64,000 nt of DNA from Phormidesmis priestleyi Ana (GCA_001314865.1 LJZR01000008.1:1-64000), one strand, 5' to 3'; positions 38,944 to 48,389 are shown, numbered from the stretch's first letter. The notes: generated from the letters alone by a model not told the origin. Made by a program: numbers and translations.

Positions 38944-39084
38944 AGAGAGGTTTGCTGAGCAAAAAGGGTAGACAAAGGAACAGCAGGCCCTGACGAGGCA
39001 AAGAGCCACCGTGAGACAAATCTGCATGAACAGCACATCTATCTATACAGTAATTTAGCAGCTATCTCTATAGCGATATCTTCT

Positions 39085-40545
39085 ATGACAAGTTTAGGGC
39101 CTGAGTCAAACATCTATCCGCCAGCGCCGCTGCCCAAGCTGCCCAAGCTGACAATGCCGGTTAAGCTTGCCTATGGCGCGGGCGACTTTGGGGCAGGGCT
39201 GACCTCTCAGTTTTTAGCTTTTTTTCTGCTGAGCTTTTTAATTTATGTGGCCGGAATGGACCCGCTGGTTGCGGGATCGGTGTTGGCGTTTGGCAAAATT
39301 TGGGATGCGGTGAACGATCCGCTGGTCGGCATGTTGAGCGATCGCACCAAAACTCGCTGGGGTCGTCGCTACCCCTGGATGTTTTTGACGGCGGTTCCGT
39401 TTGGCCTTTCCTACTTTGCGATTTGGACCGTGCCTGGGTTTGAAAGCAGTACAGCGCAGTTTTGGTACTATGTGGCCATTACGACGATATTTCAAATATT
39501 TTTTACTACAACTAACTTGCCCTACACGGCGCTCACAGCTGAAATGAGCGGTAGCTATGACGAAGGCACTGAGCTAACGTCCTTTCGGCTTGCCTTTTCG
39601 GTCGCGGGCGGCGTAGCCATTTTGATTGCTTCTGGCATTGTTGAGGCGATGATTCCGGAAGAAGCTCGTGCCCTGCGCTACAGCATTTTGGGGGTGATTG
39701 GCGGTGTTGTTTCGGTGCTGTCTATTTATTGGTGCATTTTTGGCACCTACGGCTACATGAAAGCCAAGGCCGCGGCCGAAGGGCGATCAATGAATCTCAC
39801 AACCGAGGAGAAAGAAGAACCCTTTTTACAGCAGCTAAAGGCGGTCATCAGCAATCGCCCCTTTTTGTTTGTGGTGGGCATTTACTTGTTTTCGTGGTTG
39901 GCACTGCAAATTACGGCGGCAGTGCTGCCTTTTTATGCCGTCTCTTGGATGGGTACGAGCGATAGCTTAGTGGCTTTGCTGGTACAGGGGCCAGCGATCG
40001 CGCTAATGTTTGTCTGCGCCAGTTTGAGTAAGCGCATCGGTAAAAAAAAGCTGTACTATCTCGGCTCAGCCATTTGGATTCCGGCTCAGGCCTGTCTCTA
40101 CTTTTTGCAGCCGGGGCAGGCCAATCTCCTATTTGGGCTGTGTTTGCTCGCTAGCTTTGGTGTCGCAGTGGCCTATGTGGTGCCTTGGTCCATTTTGCCA
40201 GACGTGATTGATTTGGATGAACTGACAACCGGGCGGCGTCGCGAAGGCACCTTTTACTCCTTTATGACACTGCTGCAAAAGTTTGGACTGGCGCTGGGTC
40301 TGTTTTTAGTTGGCGCAGCGCTCAAAGCTTCCGGCTTTGTCGAAGTTTTGCCCGGCGAGCCCTTGCCCGCTCAGCCCGAATCGGCGCTCCAAGCCATCCG
40401 TCTTTTTATGGGCCCCGTGCCGCTGGTGCTGGTGATTTGTGCGGCTGTTTTGGTTTACTTCTACCCGCTAACGCGAGAAGTCCACACCGAAATTATGCTC
40501 AAGCTAGCAGAGCGTAAGCGACTCGACAAAGCTAATTCGGTTTAG
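39085..40545 (+). CDS. GPH-family (glycoside/cation symporter) MFS transporter
   Basis: A 486-residue, 12-TM major-facilitator transporter of the glycoside-pentoside-hexuronide (MelB-like) branch. The first loop AYGAGDFGAGLTSQFLAFFL and the family motif WDAVNDPLVGMLSDRTKTRWG are seen. RRYPWMFLTAVPFG and NLPYTALTAEM follow, and the second half has PWSILPDVIDLDELTTGRRR. These diagnose GPH and fit cation-coupled sugar uptake, but the sugar cannot be read. A strong terminator follows, so a single-gene unit. ATG at 39085; the first 20 residues are proline-rich and cytoplasmic. Confidence 0.9.
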   Translation: MTSLGPESNIYPPAPLPKLPKLTMPVKLAYGAGDFGAGLTSQFLAFFLLSFLIYVAGMDPLVAGSVLAFGKIWDAVNDPLVGMLSDRTKTRWGRRYPWMFLTAVPFGLSYFAIWTVPGFESSTAQFWYYVAITTIFQIFFTTTNLPYTALTAEMSGSYDEGTELTSFRLAFSVAGGVAILIASGIVEAMIPEEARALRYSILGVIGGVVSVLSIYWCIFGTYGYMKAKAAAEGRSMNLTTEEKEEPFLQQLKAVISNRPFLFVVGIYLFSWLALQITAAVLPFYAVSWMGTSDSLVALLVQGPAIALMFVCASLSKRIGKKKLYYLGSAIWIPAQACLYFLQPGQANLLFGLCLLASFGVAVAYVVPWSILPDVIDLDELTTGRRREGTFYSFMTLLQKFGLALGLFLVGAALKASGFVEVLPGEPLPAQPESALQAIRLFMGPVPLVLVICAAVLVYFYPLTREVHTEIMLKLAERKRLDKANSV

Positions 40546-40596
40546 CTACCGAAGACCCGAAGACCTGAAGACCCGAAAAAACAAAGAACTGTTATC

Positions 40597-40624
40597 AAAA
40601 GCGCCTGCCAACAGGCGCTTTTTG
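40597..40624 (+). terminator. Rho-independent terminator of the GPH transporter gene
   Basis: The perfect stem aaaagcgcctg/caggcgctttt with loop ccaa is followed by T, 50 bases after the stop codon. Upstream is a short triplicated unit (gaagacccgaagacctg) in the gap. Confidence 0.93.
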
Positions 40625-40702
40625 TATTAAAAAACTAGCGAATGTCCAGATGGCCGGTGCTTTGCGGCTATCTGTCAACAGTCTCTAAATTTGCCTGTTT
40701 CT

Positions 40703-40788
40703 GCTTGATGACTGCTTGCTTAATGACTGCTTGCTTGATGATTGCTTGCTTGATGACTGCTTGCTTGATGACTGCTTGCTTAAGGACT
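40703..40788. repeat. 15-bp tandem array over a stop codon
   Basis: A partial plus five full copies of gcttgcttgatgact. The last copy contains the TAA (minus strand, 40780-40782) of the small hypothetical gene; the rest lie in its 3' flank. Confidence 0.93.
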
Positions 40789-41025
40789 GTTTTCTGTACA
40801 ACCAATTGTTGAATGCGCAGTTGGGCTTTCGTACTGTTTGAACAAGGCAGCTAGCTGCTGACGCATTACAATTCCAGGTCGATCTGAAGGCCTGTGTTGT
40901 TCAGCGTCGAAGGCGTTGATGGCCTCTACAGTGGCGTCGGCTTCGGTGTCGTTGCGAATGCAGAACTGGACAATTTGGGAGGTGCGATCGCACACAGGCG
41001 TCGCCGCCGTAAATATCAAATGCAT
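40780..41025 (-). CDS. Small hypothetical protein
   Basis: Not recognised. The 81-residue product starts MHLIFTAATPVCDRTSQIV and has no signal peptide, TM or known motif. Its composition, and an array whose last copy holds its stop, as for other real genes here, support that it is a gene. The frame is open further upstream to a TTG at 41061. It may be wrongly called. Confidence 0.45.
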   Translation of the reverse strand: MHLIFTAATPVCDRTSQIVQFCIRNDTEADATVEAINAFDAEQHRPSDRPGIVMRQQLAALFKQYESPTAHSTIGCTENSP

Positions 41026-41150
41026 CAGTCCATTGGGGCGCTTAATACTATCTGGTATCAAGGCGCGCTTTTTGCCGCTCGTTTTACTGCTAATTTTGTC
41101 TTAATCATAGCAACGCTGTTTTTTGAATTTTACCCTACCTTATTTCCCCC

Positions 41151-42227
41151 ATGAGCCTTGCCTTTACTCTTAGAGCCTATTCGTTTGCCCTGCTAAGCGG
41201 ATTAGTTCTTAGCTTTAGTCCCTTGACTGCTGAGGCAGCTGTTTTAATCGGCAACACAGAAGGCAATAACATTGTTGAGCTAGATGAAAAAACAGGCGAT
41301 TTCTTAGGTGAGTTCATCTCTCCTTTTGAAGGATTCGAGAGCCCTGATACGCTAGCCTATGGGCCTGATCGCAATCTCTACATTAGTAGCGGTAATACGC
41401 CTGAAACCTCAGCTATCTATCGCTTTGATAGCCAAACGGGCAAATTGATTGACAAGTTTGCCAGTGGAAACGGCTTGTTTCGCCCGTACGGTTTAGCCTT
41501 TGGGCCAGATGGCCTGCTGTATGTGAGCAGCTTTCGCTCTGATGAAATTTTGCGCTATGACGGTGTTACCGGCAAGTTTGTAGATGTTTTTGCTCAGCGA
41601 GACGGTAGTGCTGAAGGGCTCAACGGCCCTAATGGTTTGTTATTTGGGCCAGATGGAAAGCTGTATGTCACGACTCAGGGCAGCGTTGCTGACGAAGCTG
41701 GTGAACTCGCGTTTCTGTTTCCAAGTCAGGTGCTGAAGTACGACATTGAAACGGGTCAGGGTAAGGTTTTTGTGCCGCAGCCGGAGCCTTTTCCAAGCAG
41801 CTTTGGCTTTGTTAGTTTTTTGGGGCTGTCTATCGGCCCTGAAGATGGGGATTTGTATGTGAGTGACTTTGCTAACGGGATTCGCCGCTATGATTTTGCG
41901 ACAGGAGAGGAGTTATCGGTATTAGATACTAACTACACCGAGACAGAGCCTAGTAGTAATTTTATCGGTAGCTTAGCCTTTAGCCCAGACAATGATTTGT
42001 ATACAGTTGGCTTTGATACAGAAACAACGATTGGATCTCTGTTGAAGTTTGATACTGCTACGGGCGATCGCACTTTTGTAGCCAACAATTCGGCAGTGCT
42101 AGAACGGCCCATTGGTTTACTGTTTAAGGCGCTATCGGATGAACCCGTCAGTGTGCCTGAGCCTAGCCTTTTCGCAGGATTGTTGATGCTGGGGATTTCA
42201 GGCATAGGGCTAAAATCTCGCTGTTGA
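41151..42227 (+). CDS. Exported NHL/SMP-30-type beta-propeller with PEP-CTERM anchor
   Basis: A 358-residue secreted protein. Signal peptide at 1-30 (SFALLSGLVLSFSPLTAEAA). About five or six propeller blades follow with the pattern GPDGLLYVSSFRSDEILRYD and GPDGKLYVTTQGSVADE. The end PSLFAGLLMLGISGIGLKSR, preceded by SVPE, is a PEP-CTERM sorting tag: Pro-Glu-Pro, a hydrophobic helix and a basic end, processed by exosortase (EpsH). Such proteins are tied to exopolysaccharide or envelope assembly. No exosortase is in the window. ATG at 41151; isolated gene. Confidence 0.88.
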   Translation: MSLAFTLRAYSFALLSGLVLSFSPLTAEAAVLIGNTEGNNIVELDEKTGDFLGEFISPFEGFESPDTLAYGPDRNLYISSGNTPETSAIYRFDSQTGKLIDKFASGNGLFRPYGLAFGPDGLLYVSSFRSDEILRYDGVTGKFVDVFAQRDGSAEGLNGPNGLLFGPDGKLYVTTQGSVADEAGELAFLFPSQVLKYDIETGQGKVFVPQPEPFPSSFGFVSFLGLSIGPEDGDLYVSDFANGIRRYDFATGEELSVLDTNYTETEPSSNFIGSLAFSPDNDLYTVGFDTETTIGSLLKFDTATGDRTFVANNSAVLERPIGLLFKALSDEPVSVPEPSLFAGLLMLGISGIGLKSRC

Positions 42228-42366
42228 GAAATGATGTAAGTTGAGCAATTTAAGCGCATGTCCTGAGTCATCTTGGATGATTGTCGGTTTTATTTTTTTC
42301 GCCTTTGTTGTTTCTTAGTTTCTTTTTGTTGTCTTTTAGTTTTTTGTTTTTAGGAGAGAGAGTGTC

Positions 42367-43386
42367 ATGGTTTGGTCGCGTCGTCAGCTTTTGCAGTTTT
42401 TAGGATATGGCGGGCTTGGGTTAGTGGCTAATGGCCTTTTGAATAGTCCTCGAAAAGTGAAAGCTCAGTCACCCCAAACTTCACTGACGATGCAGTTGGA
42501 CTGGAAATTTAACGTGCAGTTCGCAGGATTACTGCTAGCCAAAGGTGCCGAACTATATGCTGATCAAGGCCTTGATGTAACGCTAATGCCCTGGGAATCA
42601 GGGGTTGTTGTGCCTGATAAGGTGGCGGCTGACCCTACCGTCATTGGATGCGCTGAGCAAAATTTGATTTTAGCCGCGCAGGCGGCAGGAGCCCCGATTA
42701 AAGCGGTGGCTACGATGTTCCAGGCATCTCCTTTGGGGCTAATGACTTTACCTGACGCCCAGATTGCCACTTTAGATGATTTGAGAGGAAAGAAGGTAGG
42801 GATGCATGTAGATGGCTTAGCCGTCATGGCGCTGGTGCAGGGCGTCAATGAACTGGCCTCGGATGCGATTGAAGTAGTTGAAATTCCTTATGAGAATAAA
42901 TACGACTTGCTGCTGTCGGGGGAGCTTGCTGCTATTCAGTGCTATGCAGTAGATGAACCTATTGGATTTGCCAGCCAGTATGAGATAGAGCCCTCGGTAC
43001 TGAAGCTTGCTGACTATGGCTATGAAGCTTATGCACAGGTGATTTTTGCGCATAATGATTTGATTGAGTCGTCGCCAGAACAACTTAGCAATTTTTTGCA
43101 GGCTACGTTTAACGGTTGGTCGATCGCACTGTCAGATATTCCGGCAGCGGCAGCGGCGGTTGTGGCGCGCTATGTAGAACCGGGCAGCAAGTATGAGGAT
43201 GTGGATTACCAAACTCAGTCTTTATCGCTGATTGCAGACTATATGTTGCGGGGAATTGAGCCTGCTGCACTCGGAACGATTGATCGCGATCGCTGGCAAC
43301 TGATGGCCGAACGGTTCGCAGAATATAGAATTATTGAGCAAGCACCTCAGCTGCAAAACTCCCTCACTGCTGAGCTGTGGTCGTAA
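42367..43386 (+). CDS. Tat-exported NMT1/THI5-like periplasmic binding protein
   Basis: A 339-residue substrate-binding protein of the SsuA/THI5 type. The twin-arginine signal WSRRQLLQFLGYGGLG precedes a cleavage site at KVKAQ. The core starts LTMQLDWKFNVQFAGLLLAK, GLDVTLMPWESG, and has LDDLRGKKVGMHVDG near 140. The CCCFC motif of eukaryotic THI5 pyrimidine synthases is absent, so ligand binding for import is more likely than synthesis. The ligand could be a pyrimidine, sulfonate, or perhaps a betaine-type compound. No permease or ATPase gene is adjacent. It ends 19 bases before egtC, so it may be expressed with the ergothioneine genes. Strong AGGAGAGAG lies before the ATG at 42367. Confidence 0.87.
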   Translation: MVWSRRQLLQFLGYGGLGLVANGLLNSPRKVKAQSPQTSLTMQLDWKFNVQFAGLLLAKGAELYADQGLDVTLMPWESGVVVPDKVAADPTVIGCAEQNLILAAQAAGAPIKAVATMFQASPLGLMTLPDAQIATLDDLRGKKVGMHVDGLAVMALVQGVNELASDAIEVVEIPYENKYDLLLSGELAAIQCYAVDEPIGFASQYEIEPSVLKLADYGYEAYAQVIFAHNDLIESSPEQLSNFLQATFNGWSIALSDIPAAAAAVVARYVEPGSKYEDVDYQTQSLSLIADYMLRGIEPAALGTIDRDRWQLMAERFAEYRIIEQAPQLQNSLTAELWS

Positions 43387-43405
43387 TCTAAAGGCTGCGC
43401 AAATT

Positions 43406-44272
43406 ATGTGCCGAATTCTGGGCTACTTGGGCCCACCCATTTCACCTGATCAACTCGTTTTAAATCCTGAGCACTCTCTATTAGTTCAAAGCTATCAGCC
43501 CAAAGAAATGAAGTCGGCGATTCTAAATGGCGATGGATTTGGCTTTGGCTGGTACGCGCCTGATTTGGCCGAAAAGCCCTTTATTTATCGCAATCCGCTG
43601 CCGATGTGGAACGACCAAAACCTGCCTGATTTATGTCGCTACGTACAGACGACGAGTTTTTTGGCCAATGTTCGCAGCGCAACGACCCAAATGCCGGTTG
43701 AATTAGGCAACTGTCAGCCATTTGCCTATCAGCAAATGATGTTTGTTCACAACGGTTTGATTGAAAACTTTTACGACACCCTGTATCGCCCGATTAGAGA
43801 ACAGCTGTGTGACGTTGCCTATCGCAGTATTAAGGGCCAAACCGATTCGGAACATATTTTTGCGCTGCTCGTGCATTACTTGGAAACGCATCCAGGGATA
43901 GATTTGGCTGATGCGCTCAGTAAAACAACTGCTCACCTCGCCGCTATGGCCCAAAAAGCGGAGGTACATATCGCCATGAATATTATTTTGAGTACTGGCG
44001 ATCGCCTCGTTGCTGTCCGGTTTGACAATCAAAAAAAAGCGCCCTCCCTGTACTTGTTGAATTCGCCCAGTCAATTTCCCAGGCATTATCACAGTCAGTT
44101 TCCTCATCATTTTCCAAAGTCAGTCATATTCGCTTCTGAGCCACTATTTCAGGGCGACTGGCAGCCCTATCCGGAGGGTGAGGTCATCAGCATAGGTTCA
44201 GATCTTAAAATAACAACTCATTCAACTGGCCATTCAATTGGCCATTCAATTGGCCATTCAACCGTGACATAA
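43406..44272 (+). CDS. egtC: Ergothioneine biosynthesis glutamine amidotransferase-type hydrolase EgtC
   Basis: EgtC removes the gamma-glutamyl group from the sulfoxide intermediate during ergothioneine synthesis. It is a class II amidotransferase (Ntn) protein: N-terminal MCRILGYLGPP with Cys2 as nucleophile, then GDGFGFGWYAPD near 45, LANVRSATTQMPVELGNCQPF and the oxyanion-side MFVHNGLIENF. The start at 43406 is fixed by the need for Cys at position 2. The C-terminus is a THSTGHSIGHSIGHST repeat. First gene of an egtC-egtB-egtD run, 22 bases before egtB. Named by this context; on its own it could be a general amidohydrolase. Confidence 0.88.
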   Translation: MCRILGYLGPPISPDQLVLNPEHSLLVQSYQPKEMKSAILNGDGFGFGWYAPDLAEKPFIYRNPLPMWNDQNLPDLCRYVQTTSFLANVRSATTQMPVELGNCQPFAYQQMMFVHNGLIENFYDTLYRPIREQLCDVAYRSIKGQTDSEHIFALLVHYLETHPGIDLADALSKTTAHLAAMAQKAEVHIAMNIILSTGDRLVAVRFDNQKKAPSLYLLNSPSQFPRHYHSQFPHHFPKSVIFASEPLFQGDWQPYPEGEVISIGSDLKITTHSTGHSIGHSIGHSTVT

Positions 44273-44294
44273 AGCGGCGTGCAATTTTATAAGT

Positions 44295-45662
44295 ATGCTT
44301 TTGGGATCTCAACGTTTAGACCTTCATCACATAGACCTTCATCACAGCCGTCAGCACACGCTGCGTCTAGCTTCTACCATTCAGCCCGACCTAATAAAGC
44401 GACAGGCTCATGATGACTTTAGCCCGATAGGCTGGCATCTTGGTCACATTGCCTATATTGAGTCACTTTGGATTGTTAATCATCTAGGCGGTCAGTCAGT
44501 TCAGGTGCCGCCTCATTACGATCAGCTGTTTGCAGCAGATGGCCTGCCCAAGGCCGAAAGAGAAAATTTGCCAGATTTGACAGAAATTTTGGCCTATATG
44601 GCGATGGTGCGATCGCGATCGCTCGCCATCCTAAAGTCGCCCCAGCCTAACCAATCTGGCTTACTACCTGAGCAAACGGAATTACTACACTGGCTTGTCC
44701 AGCACGAAAGCCAGCATGTTGAAATTATGACGATGGTGCTGGCCCTACATTACTTGTCTCCCCAAATATTAGGAAGAAAACTATCAGAGGAAAAAACATC
44801 AGGGAGAAAACTATCAGAGGAAAAAATATCAGGGAGAAAACTATCAGAGGAAATATCGGCGGAGATATCAGAAGAAAAAAGATCCCCGAAAACATCTGGG
44901 GCGACAACCGCTTTAGCACAGCGCTGGAGCCCACTAGCGCAGGCTAAAATACGCGAGCTAGAAAACGATAGGGTTCATGTACCCGCCGGATCTTTTATGC
45001 AGGGCTGCGATCAGTCATTTGCCCTTGACAATGAAAGACCCGCCCATGCTGTTTGGCTCGACGACTACTATATTGATCGCCACCCGGTGACCTGTCGGCA
45101 GTACCGCCGGTTTATGGAATCAGACGGCTATCGCACCCAAAAGTGGTGGAGCGAGGCTGGCTGGCAGTGGAAAGAATCCCAGAAAATAGACAGGCCGCTT
45201 TATTGGTCAGAAAACCATTGGTCAGAAAACCATCGGCCAGAAAATCTGCTAAAAAATTCGCTAAAAAATTCGCTAAAAAATCAGCCAGATAAAAATCAAC
45301 CAGATAAAAATCAGCCAGATAATTCTGCGGTATGCGGCGTCAGTTGGTACGAAGCAGAGGCCTACGCGCGTTTTGCAGGTAGGCGGTTGCCCACCGAGTC
45401 AGAATGGGAGAAAGCAGTAGGCGCTGGCACTCAAGCTACGCTTGGCAAAGTTTGGGAATGGACTGACAGCTGGTTTGAAGGCTATGCGGGCTTCCGTCCT
45501 TTTCCCTATGTGGGGTATTCTCAGGTCTATTTTGATCGGGCGCATCGGGTATTGCGCGGCGGCAGTTGGGCTACGCCTCAATGGGCTTTGCGCAGCAGCT
45601 TTCGCAACTGGTATCATCCACATCGGCGTGAAATGTTTGTGGGCTTTCGCTGCGCCGACTGA
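44295..45662 (+). CDS. egtB: Ergothioneine sulfoxide synthase EgtB
   Basis: EgtB is a non-heme iron enzyme joining hercynine and a cysteine donor (gamma-glutamylcysteine or cysteine) with O2. The N-terminal DinB-like domain has the iron site: HLGHIAYIESLWI near residue 55 and HESQHVE (His137, His141, Glu143), the HX3HXE motif. The C-terminal FGE-sulfatase domain has VPAGSFMQGC, NERPAHAVWLDDYYIDRHPV, GVSWYEAEAYARFAGRRLPT, KVWEWTDSWF and RVLRGGSWATP. The linker carries a triple GRKLSEEK repeat and the domain an insertion rich in NSLKN and QPDKN repeats, making it longer than usual. 455 residues, ATG 44295. Confidence 0.94.
   Translation: MLLGSQRLDLHHIDLHHSRQHTLRLASTIQPDLIKRQAHDDFSPIGWHLGHIAYIESLWIVNHLGGQSVQVPPHYDQLFAADGLPKAERENLPDLTEILAYMAMVRSRSLAILKSPQPNQSGLLPEQTELLHWLVQHESQHVEIMTMVLALHYLSPQILGRKLSEEKTSGRKLSEEKISGRKLSEEISAEISEEKRSPKTSGATTALAQRWSPLAQAKIRELENDRVHVPAGSFMQGCDQSFALDNERPAHAVWLDDYYIDRHPVTCRQYRRFMESDGYRTQKWWSEAGWQWKESQKIDRPLYWSENHWSENHRPENLLKNSLKNSLKNQPDKNQPDKNQPDNSAVCGVSWYEAEAYARFAGRRLPTESEWEKAVGAGTQATLGKVWEWTDSWFEGYAGFRPFPYVGYSQVYFDRAHRVLRGGSWATPQWALRSSFRNWYHPHRREMFVGFRCAD
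44609..44622. other. Overlapping HIP1 octamers (GCGATCGC)
   Basis: Two copies of gcgatcgc overlap by two bases here. The HIP1 palindrome, highly iterated in many cyanobacterial genomes, occurs many times in this window, in genes (such as 7233-7240 in gun4 and 60156-60163 in the giant TPR gene) and is a lineage marker rather than a local element. Confidence 0.85.
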
Positions 45663-45762
45663 GCAAGTGCTGCTATAACCGCCCTAAATTTAAGCCGTTT
45701 ACTGGCAAAATCTGCCTCTTGGGAGGGGAAAAGGGGGGTGAACAGTAGCATGCTGTGTTCCT

Positions 45763-46965
45763 ATGGTTTGGCGTACTATTTTGATTGATAATCGAGGATA
45801 TGTTTTGTCTCTACCCAATTTACTTGAAGACCAACTTGAAAACCGACTTGAAGCCCGACTTGAAGACCGACCTGAAGACCGACCTGAAGACCGACTTGAA
45901 GACCGACCTGAAGACTCACAACATGGGCAGCGTTGGGTGATTAAAGATTTGCTCGCAGCTAGTCGCCAACACTCAGCGACAGCAACGCTCGAAAAACAAG
46001 AAGGCCAGGATGTCATTGCAGGGCTCTGTGCTGAGGCCAAGTCGTTGCCCCCCAAATACTTTTACGACGCTCGCGGCTCGGAGCTATTTGATCAAATTAG
46101 CGAGCTGAGTGAGTACTATCCCACTCGCACAGAGGTGGCGATTCTTAAGCAGTCGGCAGATGCGATCGCACACACTACCGGCCCCTGCCAAATCATTGAA
46201 CTCGGCAGCGGCAGTGCCACCAAAGCCCGCATTTTACTGAGTGCTTACGAGGCTGCAAACCACCCCCTGCGCTATGTTCCCATTGATGTTAGCGGCACCG
46301 CTTTAAAAGAAAGTGTTCAACAACTTTTACAAGAGTATCCAACCCTATCTGTTCAAGGTTTAGTGAGCACTTACGAGCTAGCGCTGACGCAAATCGCTTC
46401 GCAGCCCCCCAACTCGCAAATTCCCACTCGCCTCATCTGCTTTTTAGGCAGCACCATCGGCAACTTTAAGCCCCACGAATACGAGCAGTTTTTGGCCAAA
46501 GTCAGCGCTGCGCTGCGGCCTGGAGACTACTTTTTACTGGGTATCGACTTACAAAAAGAAGTCTCTTTGTTAGAAGCCGCCTACAACGATAGCTTGGGCG
46601 TCACTGCCGAGTTCAACCTCAATATGCTGCGCCATCTTAACCACCGCTTTGAGGGCAATTTTAACCTTTCAAACTTCTCTCATAGCGCCATATATAACGC
46701 TCAAAAGCACCAGATAGAAATGTATATCGAGAGCCTTGTCTCACAGACCGTTGAACTTAAATCGCTCAGCTACACAGCTCACTTTGCAACGCAAGAAAAA
46801 CTCCTCAGCGAGGTCTCTCGCAAGTTCAACTTATCAGAAACCACTCAGCAGCTAGCCGCCTATCAGCTGCCGGTCCTGAAAACATTTACGGATGAAAAAC
46901 AGTGGTTTGGCTTGCTGCTTTGTCAGCGATCAGCGGCTACTGCGGGGATAACAGAGGAGATGTAG
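45763..46965 (+). CDS. egtD: L-histidine N-alpha-methyltransferase EgtD
   Basis: EgtD trimethylates histidine to hercynine with three SAM, the first step of ergothioneine synthesis. The SAM loop is IIELGSGSATKARILLSAY near residue 145, preceded by YFYDARGSELFDQISELSEY, the family hallmark. RLICFLGSTIGNFKPHEYEQ near 225 and DYFLLGIDLQKEVSLLEAAY follow. Enough to separate it from other class I methyltransferases. The N-terminus has an LEDRPEDRPEDRLEDRPED repeat (residues 22-45) inserted before the catalytic part. 100 bases after egtB. Together, egtC-egtB-egtD; egtA (gamma-glutamylcysteine ligase) and egtE (lyase) are not here. Confidence 0.95.
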   Translation: MVWRTILIDNRGYVLSLPNLLEDQLENRLEARLEDRPEDRPEDRLEDRPEDSQHGQRWVIKDLLAASRQHSATATLEKQEGQDVIAGLCAEAKSLPPKYFYDARGSELFDQISELSEYYPTRTEVAILKQSADAIAHTTGPCQIIELGSGSATKARILLSAYEAANHPLRYVPIDVSGTALKESVQQLLQEYPTLSVQGLVSTYELALTQIASQPPNSQIPTRLICFLGSTIGNFKPHEYEQFLAKVSAALRPGDYFLLGIDLQKEVSLLEAAYNDSLGVTAEFNLNMLRHLNHRFEGNFNLSNFSHSAIYNAQKHQIEMYIESLVSQTVELKSLSYTAHFATQEKLLSEVSRKFNLSETTQQLAAYQLPVLKTFTDEKQWFGLLLCQRSAATAGITEEM

Positions 46966-47167
46966 GAGATCCGCTACATAGATCCTCTCCACAACAGACA
47001 ACAGATCTGCTACGCAAAGTAAACAATGAGGGCACAGTTATGGGCAAATTTCATCAAAACTTCATAAACTAAGAAGAAATATAAACCTGTCAGAAAGCAT
47101 AAAATTTTCTTATTGAGTCCAATTTTTTTCATCAACTGCCTTATGCAGGCACACAAACTGGGCGGTG

Positions 47168-48145
47168 TCAGCAGTGAGTTTGCGCTAACAGCCAGCAAAT
47201 TAGCTGCTTCCAGTCTTCCGAGTTGATGAGGGCTGATGGGTCAAGCGATCGCTCCCCTGATTTTGAAAAGCTCTCAAAGCTATCCATCCAATGAATCAGC
47301 GCTTCAGCCGGTAAGTAAGGCGTATAGTTCCAAGCCGCTTTGAGCTGCTGAGCCATTTGCTCTGTGTAGCCCGATTCATAGAGCGCCCAAGCCGCCCACA
47401 CCATAGTGTGATAGCGCACGGATCGCTCCAGCAGCCTGACAGCATCAGGCAGGTCAGGCCGTAAAAAAACCTTGTCTAAATACCTGCCCAGGTCTCTGGC
47501 CTGCACCAGCCCATTCGTCATCGCACTGTTGGCGTGCTGCCGGTAGCTTACCGTAACGGCCTTTAGCCAAGCTGCTTTGCAGCCTGCCAGCAGCAGCCGA
47601 CTGACCAAATCCACATCTTCAGCGGCCTGTAGCTCAAGATCAAATCCCTGCACAGTTATGAGCCAATCTCGCCGCACCATCAGAGCACTCGGCAAAACAG
47701 GCTTGAACTTAAGAAAGCTCTCTATCGTTAAGTCACCCGCCATCGCCCAAGGCTCTACAGCAGCAAGCAAGCCACCCGATTCGCTCACCCTTTGCCAACC
47801 GCTTTGAACCAACCCTAACTCAGGATCTGCCGCAAACAGCGCTGCTTGCTCGGCCAGCTGATGAGGCAAGAAGTAATCGTCAGCGTCTAAAAAGGCAACT
47901 AGCTCACCTTGGGCCAAATTGATCCCATAATTACGGGCAGCAGAAACGCCCTGGTTAGGTTGCCAAGCGTAGCGCAAACGGGGATCAGACAGCGCCTCAA
48001 CAACGAGTTTTGTGTCATCAATAGAGCCGTCGTCTACGACTATCACCTCGTGGGCAGTCTGCCCCAGCGCACTTTGAACGGCCTCAGCAATATACTGCTG
48101 GCAGTTGTAAACAGGAATAACAACACTAACCGTTGGCACTGACAC
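47168..48145 (-). CDS. GT2 family glycosyltransferase
   Basis: A 325-residue soluble GT-A fold enzyme. Signatures: TVSVVIPVYNCQQYIAEAVQ, VIVVDDGSIDDT, the metal/donor motif VAFLDADDYFLP and a later VQGFDLELQAAEDVDLVSRL (ED acid for catalysis). No TM segments. Donor and acceptor unknown. Starts GTG 48145, and a 14-bp tandem array lies directly upstream. It is divergent from the RTX gene, 1.3 kb away, but may belong to the surface-glycan locus to the right. Confidence 0.88.
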   Translation of the reverse strand: MSVPTVSVVIPVYNCQQYIAEAVQSALGQTAHEVIVVDDGSIDDTKLVVEALSDPRLRYAWQPNQGVSAARNYGINLAQGELVAFLDADDYFLPHQLAEQAALFAADPELGLVQSGWQRVSESGGLLAAVEPWAMAGDLTIESFLKFKPVLPSALMVRRDWLITVQGFDLELQAAEDVDLVSRLLLAGCKAAWLKAVTVSYRQHANSAMTNGLVQARDLGRYLDKVFLRPDLPDAVRLLERSVRYHTMVWAAWALYESGYTEQMAQQLKAAWNYTPYLPAEALIHWMDSFESFSKSGERSLDPSALINSEDWKQLICWLLAQTHC

Positions 48146-48162
48146 GCGAAGACCTATGAATG

Positions 48163-48246
48163 AAGCTGTGAGGATAAAGCTGTGAGGATAAAGCTGTGAG
48201 GATAAAGCTGTGAGGATAAAGCTGTGAGGATAAAGCTGTGAGGATA
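48163..48246. repeat. 14-bp tandem array upstream of the GT2 gene
   Basis: Six copies of aagctgtgaggata, almost without differences. It lies about 18 bases upstream of the GTG start of the minus-strand GT2 gene, so within its leader. Confidence 0.93.
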
Positions 48247-48389
48247 ATATCAGGCAGATTTTCCCACAGCGCCTAATCCATTAAGCAAACAACGTTGACC
48301 TCGTGGTAGGCCACTAGGTTACTACCCAAATACACCAAAAACACTTACTAAACTTGATTGATTGAGCAAAGCTTTAAAGAGCGTCACCT

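Noticed and set aside
42367-43386. THI5-type pyrimidine synthase
   Set aside because: The cysteine-rich CCCFC motif of that enzyme is missing and a Tat signal is present, so a binding protein is more likely.
48163-48246. Possible CRISPR array
   Set aside because: Units of 14 bp follow each other without unique spacers, so this and similar arrays are tandem repeats, not CRISPR.
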